A DNA stretch of 64,000 nucleotides from Pseudomonadota bacterium (GTDB lineage: Bacteria; Pseudomonadota; Gammaproteobacteria; Steroidobacterales; Steroidobacteraceae), in NCBI GenBank assembly GCA_018240525.1, contig JAFEFN010000014.1, positions 172,487-236,486 on the forward strand, given 5' to 3'. Below the pieces are notes generated by a model, which saw only the letters and a list, made by a program, of their open reading frames with translations, searched no databases and was not told the DNA's origin. The position numbers and the translations under genes were made by a program. How positions within the stretch are numbered: the first letter of the stretch is position 1; the number at the start of each line of letters is the position of its first letter. Positions 17,068-26,138 of this stretch are shown one piece after another.

Positions 17068-18122
17068 GCTGGCTCAACGCTCTGGTGCGCCCGGAGATCC
17101 TGGCGCTGAAGCCCTATCAGCCAGCGGCCTGGAACCCTGGCTTTACGCGACTGCATGCGAACGAGTGGCCACGCCGGCTTCTCCATGACGAAACCGAAGC
17201 CGGGTTGAACCAATACCCGGAGCCGCAACCGCAGGCGTTGGTTGCGCGCCTTGCGCATCTTTACCGGGTCGACGAGTCGCGGATCGTCATTGGGCGCGGG
17301 AGCGATGAGCTGATCGATCTTCTGGTGCGTGCCTTTTGCCGCGCCAATCGGGATGCGCTGCTCGTATGCCCGCCGACCTTCGGCATGTACTCCGTCGCCG
17401 CGCACATCCAGGGGGCCGCAATCGTCTCCATTCCCTTGATTGCAGCGGAGGGTTTCGCACTCGATTGGCAGCGAGTGCTGCAAAGCTGCGCGACGAATCC
17501 CGTCAAGCTGGTCTTCCTGTGCTCTCCCAACAACCCGACCGGTAACCTGCTGCACGAAAGCCACGTGCTTGCCATCGTCGAAGAACTGCGTGGGCGTGCA
17601 CTCGTGGTCGTGGATGAGGCGTACATCGAATTCTCGAGCCGCCCGAGCCTCGCCGCCAAACTTGTCGAGTACCCGAATCTTGCGATTCTGCGCACGCTCT
17701 CCAAGGCACACGGTCTTGCAGGGGCCCGGGTGGGCGCACTGATCGCAGATCCCCAGGTCATCGGCGTCATCCGCAAGCTCATCGCCCCCTATGCGATCCC
17801 GCAACTGACGCTCGAAGCGGTCCTCAGCCTGCTTTCGCCCCTTCACTTGCGCGATCACTCCACCCGCATGCGCGAGCTGCAGCAGGAACGGGCCCGCATG
17901 ATGGCCGCGCTACGTGGACTGAGTTGTGTCCGGCAGGTGTACCCGAGCGAGGCCAATTTCCTTCTGGCCCGCTTCAAGGATGCGTCGTGGGCGCTTGCAA
18001 GCGCCACCAAGGCCAGGCTACTGGTTCGCGATGCGCGGAGCTATGCCGCGCTCGAGGACGGCATCCGCATTACGGTCGGCGCTCAGGAACAGAATGATCG
18101 GCTGCTGGAGGCGTGGCGATGA
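17064..18122 (+). CDS. hisC: Histidinol-phosphate aminotransferase
   Basis: PLP-dependent transamination of imidazole-acetol phosphate to histidinol phosphate. The 352-residue product carries the family signature: SPNNPTGN, DEAYIEF, and the PLP lysine in the LSKAHGLAGAR motif. The ATG at 17064 overlaps the hisD stop, and the reading frame upstream of it lies in hisD. The operon order G-D-C matches enterobacteria. Confidence 0.96.
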   Translation: MSWLNALVRPEILALKPYQPAAWNPGFTRLHANEWPRRLLHDETEAGLNQYPEPQPQALVARLAHLYRVDESRIVIGRGSDELIDLLVRAFCRANRDALLVCPPTFGMYSVAAHIQGAAIVSIPLIAAEGFALDWQRVLQSCATNPVKLVFLCSPNNPTGNLLHESHVLAIVEELRGRALVVVDEAYIEFSSRPSLAAKLVEYPNLAILRTLSKAHGLAGARVGALIADPQVIGVIRKLIAPYAIPQLTLEAVLSLLSPLHLRDHSTRMRELQQERARMMAALRGLSCVRQVYPSEANFLLARFKDASWALASATKARLLVRDARSYAALEDGIRITVGAQEQNDRLLEAWR

Positions 18123-19186
18123 GCACCCCCACCCTCTTCATCGATCGGGATGGGACGCTCGTGGAAGAGCCTCCGAACTGCCAGATCGATACGCTGGAAA
18201 AGATCCGCTTCATGCCCGGGGCCTTTCCCGCGCTGCTCGAGCTTTCCCGCAAAGGGTTCAAGCTTGTGATGGTGTCGAACCAGGATGGTCTGGGAACCCT
18301 TGAATACCCCAAACGCCAGTTCGAGCTATGCCAGGCGTTTATCCTCGAGGCCTTCGCTTCGCAGGGCATCGAGTTCCAGGCGGTATTCGTCTGCCCCCAC
18401 ATGGAGAAAGACGGGTGCCCCTGCCGCAAGCCGAAGACCGGGCTTCTGGATGCCTACCTGCGTGAGCACCCGGTCGATTTGGAACGCAGCGCCGTCATTG
18501 GCGATCGGGAAACTGACCTGCAGCTCGCGCAGGCCCTCAACCTGCCGGGAATTCGCGTCAGTCGTAACGGCTCGCCTGGTCACAGCTGGGCGAATGTCGT
18601 GAAGGCCCTCACCGCACGGCAGGCCTCGGTCACACGAAACACCCTTGAAACACAGGTGGAAGTCCGCGTGAATCTCGACCGGACCGAGAAAGGATCCAGC
18701 AGCACCGGTATTGGCTTCTTTGATCACATGCTCGATGCGCTGGCCTGGCACGCCGGGTTCTGGATGGAACTGAAGACCGTGGGCGACCTGCATGTGGATG
18801 AACACCACACGGTCGAAGACACGGCGTTGGCGCTTGGAGAATGCCTGCGCCGCGCGCTCGGCGCCAAGCACGGCCTCGCACGATTCGGGTTCGTGCTGCC
18901 GATGGATGAGGCGGAAGCCGCGGTCGCATTGGATCTGTCGGCGCGCCCCTATTTCGAATTCCGGGGTGTTTTTCCGCGCGATAAGGTAGGCCAGTTTCCC
19001 AGCGAGCTCGTAGCTCACTTCTTCCGCTCCTTCAGCGAGTCTCTCGGCGCCACGTTGCATGTTTCCGTGCGAGGAGAGAACACGCATCACATGATCGAGG
19101 CCTGCTTCAAGGCCGTCGGACGTGCCCTGCGCCAGGCGTTTCGCGTGGATGGGACGACTGTTCCTTCCACCAAGGGTGCCCTGTGA
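18119..19186 (+). CDS. hisB: Bifunctional histidinol-phosphatase / imidazoleglycerol-phosphate dehydratase
   Basis: A fused enzyme as in E. coli, 355 residues from the ATG at 18119. The N-terminal HAD-type phosphatase has the DRDGTL nucleophile motif near residue 10 and a zinc-binding Cys/His cluster (CPHMEKDGCPCRKPK). The C-terminal IGP dehydratase half has the metal-binding HHTVEDTA motif and a second histidine-rich motif near the end (THHMIEACFKA). The ATG overlaps the hisC TGA. A GTG two codons upstream is an alternative start. Confidence 0.96.
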   Translation: MSTPTLFIDRDGTLVEEPPNCQIDTLEKIRFMPGAFPALLELSRKGFKLVMVSNQDGLGTLEYPKRQFELCQAFILEAFASQGIEFQAVFVCPHMEKDGCPCRKPKTGLLDAYLREHPVDLERSAVIGDRETDLQLAQALNLPGIRVSRNGSPGHSWANVVKALTARQASVTRNTLETQVEVRVNLDRTEKGSSSTGIGFFDHMLDALAWHAGFWMELKTVGDLHVDEHHTVEDTALALGECLRRALGAKHGLARFGFVLPMDEAEAAVALDLSARPYFEFRGVFPRDKVGQFPSELVAHFFRSFSESLGATLHVSVRGENTHHMIEACFKAVGRALRQAFRVDGTTVPSTKGAL

Positions 19187-19776
19187 GTGAGGTGACCATC
19201 ATCGACAGCGGCGGGGCGAACCTGGCCTCGCTCGAGATTGCGTTCCGCCGACTCGGCGCAACGACCCAGATCACGGACAGCCCCCAAGAAGTCACCAGGG
19301 CCAGGCGCGTCGTGCTCCCGGGGGTCGGTGCCGCAACACCTTGCATGAAGCGCCTCTATCGGTCGGGCCTAGCCGCGCTACTGCCTACCCTCGCGCAACC
19401 GGTGCTCGGGGTGTGCCTGGGAATGCAGCTCTTTTATCAGTATTCCGAAGAGGGTCCGACGAGCTGCCTGGGACTTCTGCCTCAGACGGTCCGCGGACTT
19501 GCCCCCGCACCCGGTCGCCCGATCCCCCACATGGGGTGGAACACCCTGCATCACCTGCAAAGCGATCCCCTGCTGGAAGGGGTCCGCGAGGGTGAATACG
19601 TCTACTTTGTCCACAGCTACGGCGCCCCGGTCTCGACCTTTACGATCGCCACTGCGCAGTACGGCCTACCGCTTTCAGCCGTCGTGCGGCGCAATAACTT
19701 CTGGGGCACCCAGTTTCATCCTGAGCGCTCCGGCAGTACCGGAGTGCAGATCCTGAAGAACTTCCTGAGGCTTTAA
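19183..19776 (+). CDS. hisH: Imidazole glycerol phosphate synthase, glutaminase subunit
   Basis: Supplies ammonia from glutamine to HisF. The 197-residue class I glutamine amidotransferase has its nucleophile Cys78 in GVCLGMQ and the partner His-Glu in the QFHPERSG motif near the end. The start is GTG overlapping the hisB stop (GTGA), giving MSEVTIIDSGGANLASLE; no ATG fits. Confidence 0.96.
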   Translation: MSEVTIIDSGGANLASLEIAFRRLGATTQITDSPQEVTRARRVVLPGVGAATPCMKRLYRSGLAALLPTLAQPVLGVCLGMQLFYQYSEEGPTSCLGLLPQTVRGLAPAPGRPIPHMGWNTLHHLQSDPLLEGVREGEYVYFVHSYGAPVSTFTIATAQYGLPLSAVVRRNNFWGTQFHPERSGSTGVQILKNFLRL

Positions 19777-19784
19777 GCGGATCC

Positions 19785-20555
19785 ATGCAGCTCATTCCGG
19801 CCATCGATATTGCGGGGGGTCGCTGTGTCCGGCTCTTCCAGGGTGATTTTTCGCAGTCGACGCACTATGAACCGACCCCGGCCGCACTTCTCGGGAGCTA
19901 CGGAGCGCTCGGTGCGCGCTGGGTGCATATCGTGGACCTGGATGGGGCCCGTGACGGACTGCGGAGCCAGCACTCGTTGATCACTGCGTCCTTGCCCCTC
20001 ACATCGATCCACGTTCAGGTGGGGGGCGGGGTTCGCTCTGGCGCTGACATCGAACATCTGCTGAGCGCAGGCGTTGCGCGGGTCGTCATCGGCAGCACCG
20101 CCCTTGATCGGCCGCGCGATGTGATCCGGTGGATCCAGGAATTCGGTGCCCAGCGGATTTGCCTCGCCTTCGATGTACGCAGCGCGGGCAGGGTTCCCGA
20201 GGTTCGCACCCGGGGCTGGGCAATCGCCTCAGGGGTCTCGCTATGGGAGGCCCTTGCCCCCTACAGACATCATGCATGCCACGTATTGTGTACGGACATT
20301 GCGCGTGACGGGACCCTGTTGGGCCCCAACGTTGCCCTCTATCGAGAAGCGGTGACCCGATTCCCACAACTCTCCTGGCAGGCCTCCGGGGGCGTGCGCA
20401 ATGCCGGAGACCTCCAGGCCCTGAGTGAGGCAGGCGTGTCGGCTGCCATCAGCGGCAAGGCCCTGCTTGAGCAACGCATCCCATTGACGGAGCTACAGCC
20501 ATACTTGCCCGACGCATCATCCCCTGCCTCGACGTTCGCGACGGCCAGGTCGTAA
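19785..20555 (+). CDS. hisA: ProFAR isomerase (phosphoribosylformimino-AICAR-P isomerase)
   Basis: A (beta/alpha)8-barrel isomerase of 256 residues; the first catalytic Asp is in the PAIDIAGG motif near residue 7. The C terminus is about 15 residues longer than usual. In E. coli hisA stops at a TAA that overlaps the start of hisF; here the matching codon is TCA, and translation runs on to a TAA at 20553-20555. The added tail ([15 protein letters not shown]) is low-complexity and unlikely to matter for catalysis. Confidence 0.95.
   Translation: MQLIPAIDIAGGRCVRLFQGDFSQSTHYEPTPAALLGSYGALGARWVHIVDLDGARDGLRSQHSLITASLPLTSIHVQVGGGVRSGADIEHLLSAGVARVVIGSTALDRPRDVIRWIQEFGAQRICLAFDVRSAGRVPEVRTRGWAIASGVSLWEALAPYRHHACHVLCTDIARDGTLLGPNVALYREAVTRFPQLSWQASGGVRNAGDLQALSEAGVSAAISGKALLEQRIPLTELQPYLPDASSPASTFATARS
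20489..20503 (+). promoter_or_regulatory. Shine-Dalgarno sequence and ATA initiation codon of hisF
   Basis: GGAG (20489-20492) lies eight bases before ATA (20501-20503), which is followed by codons for [11 protein letters not shown]. No ATG, GTG, TTG or CTG occurs in this frame between the stop at 20468-20470 and the GTG at 20561. The ATA aligns with the methionine of E. coli HisF. Confidence 0.6.
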
Positions 20556-21286
20556 AGGGCGTGCGCTTCCGGGACCACCGGATCGCAGGCGCGATTCTGG
20601 AGCTCGTGGAACGGTATCGCGCCGAAGGCGCGGACGAGATCGTCTTTTATGACATCGCAGCAAGTCCGGGCGGGCGTACGGTCGAGCGTCTTTGGGTGCA
20701 TTGCGTCGCCCAGACGCTGGATATCCCCTTTTGCGTCGCAGGGGGCATCCGCTCCCTTGCCGATGCAGAAGAGGTCCTGTACGCCGGCGCCGAAAAAATC
20801 TCGATCAACTCCCCCGCGCTCGAAAATCCCATGCTGATCGACGTACTGGCACGCCGCTTCGGCTCTCAATGCATCGTGGTCGGAATTGACAGTCAGCGGA
20901 CCCCTGCCGGCCATCAGGCCTGGCAATTCTCGGGGGATCCAAAGCGTGCTCGCTCCAGCGGACGCAGTGTGAGTGAGTGGGTGCGCGAGGTTCAAAATCG
21001 GGGCGCCGGTGAGATCGTTCTCAACTGCATGGGCAACGATGGCGTCCGCGCCGGCTATGACATTGAGCACCTGCGGCACATTCGGTCTCTGTGCCGCGTG
21101 CCGCTCATTGCATCCGGAGGCGCAGGGACGCTCACCCACTTCCGCGATGTATTCATCCACGCAGAGGTCGATGGAGCACTCGCGGCCAGCGTCTTTCACT
21201 CAGGCGAACTCTCCATTCCAGATCTGAAGGACTACCTCCAGTCTTCGGGCATCCCGGTGCGACCTTCGGTCCCGGAGGCAGCGTGA
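20501..21286 (+). CDS. hisF: Imidazole glycerol phosphate synthase, cyclase subunit (non-standard start)
   Basis: The synthase subunit that forms IGP and AICAR. The frame from 20501 encodes 261 residues, beginning (ATA)[17 protein letters not shown], which contains the catalytic Asp of the CLDV motif (Asp11 of the family). Later come FYDI, the GAEKISINS and ASGGAGT phosphate-binding segments, and the GALAASVFH end. Starting at the first canonical codon, GTG 20561, would delete the first 20 residues including that Asp. The normal start codon is therefore missing or read as ATA. It overlaps hisA by 55 bases; the TGA overlaps the hisI start. Confidence 0.85.
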   Translation: MLARRIIPCLDVRDGQVVKGVRFRDHRIAGAILELVERYRAEGADEIVFYDIAASPGGRTVERLWVHCVAQTLDIPFCVAGGIRSLADAEEVLYAGAEKISINSPALENPMLIDVLARRFGSQCIVVGIDSQRTPAGHQAWQFSGDPKRARSSGRSVSEWVREVQNRGAGEIVLNCMGNDGVRAGYDIEHLRHIRSLCRVPLIASGGAGTLTHFRDVFIHAEVDGALAASVFHSGELSIPDLKDYLQSSGIPVRPSVPEAA

Positions 21287-21933
21287 CAGACACGCTCCGA
21301 ATACGGCACAGCCTAGACATCGCCCGCCTCGACTTTACGAAGGGTGCCGGCCTGATGCCCGCCGTCGTCCAGCACGTTGATACGGGTCAGGTGCTGATGG
21401 TTGGCTACATGAACCGCATAGCACTCGAGCTGACCCTCGAGCGGACCCATGCGGTGTTCTTCAGCCGAAGCAAAAACCGGCTATGGGAGAAAGGTGAAAC
21501 CTCCGGGAATCGCCTCGTAGTCACCGAGATCCGGGCGGACTGCGACGGGGACACACTCCTGGTGCTGGCAAGACCCGAAGGGCCTACCTGTCACGTGGGT
21601 GCTGCCAGCTGCTTTGGCGAGGACGCCTGCGAGACGAAGCCCGGTCCGGGCATCCTGCGCGACCTCGAGGGCATCATTGCCCAGCGCATCCTTTTGCGAC
21701 CGGCCGGAAGCTATACCGCCAGACTCGTGGAAAGCGGCATACGGCGTATAGCCCAGAAAGTAGGTGAAGAGGGCCTCGAGCTCGCTCTCGCGGCCGCTGG
21801 CGGCACCGATGAGAACGTCATCGATGAATCCGCCGACCTCCTCTACCACGTTCTCGTACTGCTCGGCGCTCGCGGTTTGACGCTCTCAACCGTGCTCGCC
21901 GAGTTGCGCTCTCGACACGCTCGCGGCCAATAA
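21283..21933 (+). CDS. hisI: Bifunctional PRA-CH / PRA-PH (phosphoribosyl-AMP cyclohydrolase and -ATP pyrophosphatase)
   Basis: Steps 2 and 3 of the pathway on one 216-residue polypeptide, as in enterobacteria (hisIE). The N-terminal HisI half contains the GYMN motif, WEKGETSGN and zinc-site cysteines ([12 protein letters not shown]). The C-terminal HisE half carries the [16 protein letters not shown] and [13 protein letters not shown] helices of the pyrophosphatase. It starts at GTG 21283, overlapping the hisF TGA. The ORF could be drawn longer to the left, but that part lies in hisF and has no homology. Confidence 0.95.
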   Translation: MTDTLRIRHSLDIARLDFTKGAGLMPAVVQHVDTGQVLMVGYMNRIALELTLERTHAVFFSRSKNRLWEKGETSGNRLVVTEIRADCDGDTLLVLARPEGPTCHVGAASCFGEDACETKPGPGILRDLEGIIAQRILLRPAGSYTARLVESGIRRIAQKVGEEGLELALAAAGGTDENVIDESADLLYHVLVLLGARGLTLSTVLAELRSRHARGQ

Positions 21934-22343
21934 CGCTGCGATTCACCTTCGAACGCCTTGGTAGTTCGCGCCCAAGCGCTTCCCGACAGGATGGGCCGAT
22001 AACCGTAGCGACGCTTTTCGCCTTTGAGCTCAAGGATGCGCTCACGCAGCCCAATCTCTTGTCTTGTGCGGTATCGACCCTCTTCCCTGTTGGCGGCTTC
22101 TCGACGAGCGCACGCCCGGGAACTCCGCCTGGCCCGTAAATCAGAACTTTGGTGCGACGCGGTGGCCGTGCACTCCAAGGGCGATCCGGCGCAGCCCCGC
22201 CCGTCACGCTGCGCCGCACAATCCGCGCGATGCTCCAGAGGGTTAGAGCGTGCGCACTGGCTGCAGCGCCTTGCGCCTCCCGGGTTGGAGGGGTACGGTC
22301 GCCCTCCTCTCTAACTCGGAGAGCCTCGGTCTGGAGATCCGAC
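21934..22343. other. 410-base region after the his operon
   Basis: Contains the IS3-type remnant in its left part. To the right, up to the ATG of the next gene, nothing else is recognised. No T-rich terminator follows hisI. Confidence 0.5.
21943..22090 (-). pseudogene. Fragment of an IS3-type transposase (OrfB), frameshifted
   Basis: On the minus strand one frame reads ...GLRERILELKGEKRRYGYR, the well-conserved start of the IS3-family OrfB (HTH_21 region). A frameshift around 21990 moves it to another frame with HPVGKRLGANYQGVRR and then a stop. This matches the family's IH..LRREG..VNHKRV stretch in layout. Only the N-terminal part is present and the DDE catalytic domain is missing, so it is a decayed remnant. 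It lies right after hisI. Confidence 0.55.
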
Positions 22344-22784
22344 ATGAATACAAGAAGCATACTGTTGGGTTTGGTCACCGGAATGATGATGCTCGGTGGT
22401 GCAGCGGCCAGGGCAGACACGGCGGAGCAGGCTGTCATCGCGGCGGAAAATCAGCTTACGAAAGCAGCGCAGACGAACAATGTGGACGTGGCCGCACCGC
22501 TGATGGCAGACAGGATCGTGAGCACGGACAATGAGGGCACAGTGATTGTGGGTAAGGCGGCCAATCTCGCCGATCAAAAAGCAATTACCTTCACTAGCTA
22601 CGAGCTGACGGATCTGAAAGTCACGGTCTACGGCGATGCGGCAATTGCCACCAGCACCTACGCCAGCAAAGGGACCTATAAGGGCAAGCCCTTCGACTCA
22701 CGAGGACGTGACACCGACACCTGGGTCAAAATGAACGGCAAGTGGCTCTTGGTCGCAACCCATTACTCGCATATTGAGAAGTAA
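22344..22784 (+). CDS. Secreted NTF2-like (DUF4440-type) protein
   Basis: A 146-residue product with a Sec signal peptide (about 1-24, ending ARA) and a single NTF2-like domain (SnoaL/DUF4440 type): a helix-rich AEQAVIAAENQLTKAAQ start and beta strands with DKWVKMNGKWLLVATHYS-like C terminus. The chosen ATG at 22344 is preceded by GGAG seven bases upstream; the open frame extends left, but without homology. The function is unknown; such proteins often bind small ligands or act as isomerase-like scaffolds. Confidence 0.8.
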   Translation: MNTRSILLGLVTGMMMLGGAAARADTAEQAVIAAENQLTKAAQTNNVDVAAPLMADRIVSTDNEGTVIVGKAANLADQKAITFTSYELTDLKVTVYGDAAIATSTYASKGTYKGKPFDSRGRDTDTWVKMNGKWLLVATHYSHIEK

Positions 22785-22814
22785 GAACCGGATCACTGCG
22801 CTCATTGCGATCCA

Positions 22815-22846
22815 GCCGCCGGTTCGGTGTCAGCCCGACCGGCGGC
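22815..22846. terminator. Hairpin between convergent genes, possible bidirectional terminator
   Basis: GCCGCCGG and CCGGCGGC form a perfect 8-bp stem, extended by one A-T and one G-T pair, 30 bases after the DUF4440-like gene. The gene on the other side converges on it. No T-run is seen. Confidence 0.35.
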
Positions 22847-23010
22847 ACTCTCCGCACGTGAGGTGCTTCGCGACGTGCGACCGGCTGCTTCGGGAGATTT
22901 AAAGCCGTACGTGAATGACGTCTGGGCACAATGCCGGCACGCAGCTTTTCCCTGTGCAATAGCCACTCCCGAGCCGGACCTTCAGTGGAAGTTCACGATC
23001 TCCACCCGGC

Positions 23011-23688
23011 CTAAAGCTCCCGATAGTCTTCAGTCTCGCGCCGCAGGTTCTTGAGAAACTCAGCGAGTTCCCGCTGCAAATCAGGCAAGCGCTGCTTTCC
23101 CGAAGGTGACAGAACGTGAGGCGGAACACGCGCGAGGTTATCCTCCAGCATCTTAGCCGCCTTCGGGCCGTCAGGCGGCCCGCCGTTGGGATCCACCAAT
23201 GCCATCACGCGCGCCGCTCCGATAGCGCCCAGCCAGTCGAGGGCGTCAGCGTCGTGCAGATACAGGGCTTCTGGACCCACTGGGATGCGATCAAACATAT
23301 GAGTTCGGATCGCTCCTCTGACGGCATCGATTTTATTCGGCGGGAATCCCGTCCCTTTCAGAATCGTATCGACAATACGAGCACCCTCATCGGCGTGGTC
23401 GACGCCCTCCTTCTCTCGGTCCCAGGGCGCAAATGCCGCGATGTCGTGGAGATAAGCCGCCGCAAACAGCACGTCGTCATCCACAGTCACGTGGTCCGAC
23501 TCGGCCAGCTCCTTGGCCAATTGATAGTCTCGGACCGAATGCGAGTAGCCCCAAGCCGGATTCTTAAAATGCTGAACCGCAAACTGCCGGACGATCTCCC
23601 GCCAGCCGTCTTGCTCTGCCGCACTCGCTGCGGCAAGACAGCAACCTGCGATTGATAAAGCGGCAAGGAGAAAGGCAGTGCAGCGCAT
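23011..23688 (-). CDS. Exported HD-domain metal phosphohydrolase-like protein
   Basis: The 225-residue product starts with a hydrophobic export signal with either a lipobox (I13-A14-G15-C16) or a Sec cleavage at ASA. An HD domain follows: H50, the HD pair at 81-82 (YLHDIAAFA), H98 in VDHADEG and a later DADALDWLG aspartate. All metal ligands appear to be in place, so the domain may be active. HD phosphohydrolases are usually cytoplasmic nucleotide hydrolases, so an exported one is unusual. I took ATG 23688 because it begins the signal; the open frame extends 28 codons further. The substrate is unknown. Confidence 0.78.
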   Translation of the reverse strand: MRCTAFLLAALSIAGCCLAAASAAEQDGWREIVRQFAVQHFKNPAWGYSHSVRDYQLAKELAESDHVTVDDDVLFAAAYLHDIAAFAPWDREKEGVDHADEGARIVDTILKGTGFPPNKIDAVRGAIRTHMFDRIPVGPEALYLHDADALDWLGAIGAARVMALVDPNGGPPDGPKAAKMLEDNLARVPPHVLSPSGKQRLPDLQRELAEFLKNLRRETEDYREL

Positions 23689-24579
23689 TCGATATTTTCC
23701 ATCAAGTATTCGGACTGTGGTCATAAGCTTCCAACTCTGGTTCAGTATCCGAGCGCCACTCACGATCACCATGTCGCTGCGTCAGCGAGCAGCATTGCCC
23801 GCCCTGCGTCGGCTTAGAGCGCAAAGGATACCCCGAGTGACTACGATCGTCTTGACGTTGGGGTGCAGGAGCAAATAAATGGCATCCAGAGCCTCAAACT
23901 AAATTTCCTGAGGACGCTTCTCGTCGCCGCGTTGCCTTTGAGAATCACGGATCCACCAGGCTCAGTTCGCTCGGCGCGGTCCGGCATCGACGGTTTGCCT
24001 TCGCTCTCGGCTCTCGAACCGCCCCGGCGTGGCACTGGTCCCCCGCCGAGCGTCGATGCGCCATCAGTGAAAGCACCTAGCGTAGCCTTCAATCCTAGGC
24101 ACTTTCCCAGATGTTTCGCGGCAGGCTCTCAGACTAGGGTTCATTGACTGCGTCACTGCGGAAGCGATCCGATATGACGAGACGCCTTCGACATGTTCTC
24201 GCGCCCTCGGTCTGCGTCTTCGGAACGTCCGGGTTCCCTGAAGGACAGGGCCGGGCTAGCGATTGCTAACGCCGTGACGTTGAGCTGCCACGTACGTACC
24301 AGGCGGCTTCTCGGCGTTCGCGCAGGACATCCACGTTTGGGCGAATAAGGCACCGGCGTCGAAGGTGCTGCAGGTGATGCTGATGGACCGTTCCCCTTGG
24401 AGCAAATCGAGTACCAGCAATTCCTCGATCCGCGTTTGCAGCCGGACGACTTTCAGAATCATTTCGCGCTACGGTCTTCGAAGGCCGACCGCGCGGTGTG
24501 GCTATCTGTCACGGAGCGCACCGGCGCCAAGACCTGCCGAGTCTTCGACGAGGCTCTGGCTGACCGCACGGAGCGTGGC
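23689..24579. other. 891-base intergenic region, nothing firm recognised
   Basis: Lies between the HD-domain gene (leftward) and the MttB-like gene (rightward). Short open frames exist on both strands, but none has recognisable similarity or codon use like its neighbours. The last 183 bases (24397-24579) are in frame with the MttB-like gene; an ATG at 24397 could extend it by 61 residues, which do not resemble the family. It may hold decayed genes. Confidence 0.4.
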
Positions 24580-26115
24580 ATGAGGCCCCAACTGCGTGTA
24601 GTGCCGGCCGACCTGGTGACCCCCATCCTCGCAGAGGCCAAGCGGATCCTGGCGGAGATCGGCGTGGAGGTGCGCGGCGCGGCACTGCGGCAGCGCCTGT
24701 TGGATCACGGACTGAAGGCGGCACGCACTGCCGATGATGCCGAACGGGTACTGTTTCCCGAAGACGTCGTCGATCGTGCGCTGCACACTGCGCCAAAGGC
24801 GATCACGCTCTTCAGCCGTGGTGGCCAGCCGCACGCCGACCTTTCCGGCAATAACGTCCACTTTGTGCCCGGCTCGAGCGGGCTGCAACTACTGGACCAT
24901 CGCACCAACCAGACCCGACAGGCGACGACGCGCGACTTCATCGAGTACGTGCGGGTGGCGGACCGGCTAAAGCACATTGCGTACCTGGCTACCGCCTTTT
25001 CCACGAATGACATCGAGCCGCAGATCTCCGATGCATGGCGGCTCTATCTGGTGCTGAGCAACTCGTCAAAGCCCGTCGTCTCGGGGGCCTTCACGGAGCA
25101 TGGCGTCCCGCGGATGGCCGAGATGATGCAGCTGTTTCGACGCGACCGGATCGACATGGTGGCGCGACCGATGTCTATCTTCACGGTCACTGCTTCCGGC
25201 TCGTTTCGCTACAGCGAGGACTCGTGCCAGAACCTGCTGGACTGCGTGGAATTCGGGATTCCCATCGAGCTCGTGCCCGTCACGCTGATGGGCCTTACCG
25301 CACCGGTGACGCTGGTCGGCGCGACCGTCATGCACGTCGCCGATGTGCTGGCCGGTCTCACGATGACGCAGGTGATCAAGCCCGGAAGTCCCGTCCTGTT
25401 TGGCGGCGCGCCGGCCACTTTCCACATGAGCTCTACGATGTCGCCGATGGCGGCGATCGAGACGCTGCACCTGAATCTTGCGTACATCGAGATCGCCAAG
25501 GCGCTGGAAGTGCCGACGCAGACCTATATGGCGCTCAGCGAGGGCAAGTTCCTCGATGCGCAGGCAGGTGCGGAAACGTTCGCCGGCGCGTTGCTCGCGG
25601 CGACCGCTGGGGTCAACTCGGTTTCCGGGCCCGGGATGCTCGACTACGTGCTGACCTTTAGCCTCGAGAAACTCGTCTTTGACGATGAGCTTTGTGGTCA
25701 GGCACTGCATTTCTGCCGCGATTTCAGCGTCAAGGAAGACTTACCGGCTATCGGGCTGGTGCGGCAGCTGCTAAGCGAAAAGCACCTGCTGACAGCCCGT
25801 CATACACTTGATCACTGGCCACGCGAACTGTACTTGCCGGGCAGGGTCATCGATCGGACCAGTCGGGAAAGCTGGCAGGCGCAGGGCGCTGCGCAGCTTG
25901 ATGAGCGCGTCAAGGCGGAAGTTGAGCGACACTTGCGTGAGTATGTTTCACCCCCGCCGGATGAGCGAGCCGATGCGGAGATGCGCTCCCTGATCAAAAG
26001 TGGCCTGCGCGGCGGGCAGCCGCTACCCGAGGTGTTGCCGCCGGTGGCCGCAGGAGCCTCAGGCGACGCGCCCGCACGCCGCCGCCGCGTCGGGCGGCGG
26101 GCGACCTCCGCCTGA
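24580..26115 (+). CDS. MttB-family (non-pyrrolysine) methyltransferase
   Basis: The 511-residue product belongs to the trimethylamine methyltransferase (MttB) superfamily, COG5598 branch. The N-terminal helical part ([24 protein letters not shown]), a central barrel with the FTVTASGSF and [14 protein letters not shown] stretches, and a GVNSVSGPG segment are typical. There is no in-frame TAG, so no pyrrolysine. Characterised relatives demethylate glycine betaine, proline betaine or carnitine, and pass the methyl group to a corrinoid protein. No corrinoid protein or RamA-like gene is nearby. The start at 24580 has GGAG six bases before it and fits family length. The Arg-rich C-terminal tail ([10 protein letters not shown]) is extra. 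Confidence 0.85.
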   Translation: MRPQLRVVPADLVTPILAEAKRILAEIGVEVRGAALRQRLLDHGLKAARTADDAERVLFPEDVVDRALHTAPKAITLFSRGGQPHADLSGNNVHFVPGSSGLQLLDHRTNQTRQATTRDFIEYVRVADRLKHIAYLATAFSTNDIEPQISDAWRLYLVLSNSSKPVVSGAFTEHGVPRMAEMMQLFRRDRIDMVARPMSIFTVTASGSFRYSEDSCQNLLDCVEFGIPIELVPVTLMGLTAPVTLVGATVMHVADVLAGLTMTQVIKPGSPVLFGGAPATFHMSSTMSPMAAIETLHLNLAYIEIAKALEVPTQTYMALSEGKFLDAQAGAETFAGALLAATAGVNSVSGPGMLDYVLTFSLEKLVFDDELCGQALHFCRDFSVKEDLPAIGLVRQLLSEKHLLTARHTLDHWPRELYLPGRVIDRTSRESWQAQGAAQLDERVKAEVERHLREYVSPPPDERADAEMRSLIKSGLRGGQPLPEVLPPVAAGASGDAPARRRRVGRRATSA

Positions 26116-26138
26116 CCCTACTCCATCCTGCCTGAAGG

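Noticed and set aside
24397-24579. N-terminal extension of the MttB-like gene
   Set aside because: The 61 residues have no similarity to the family; a good Shine-Dalgarno lies before the ATG at 24580.
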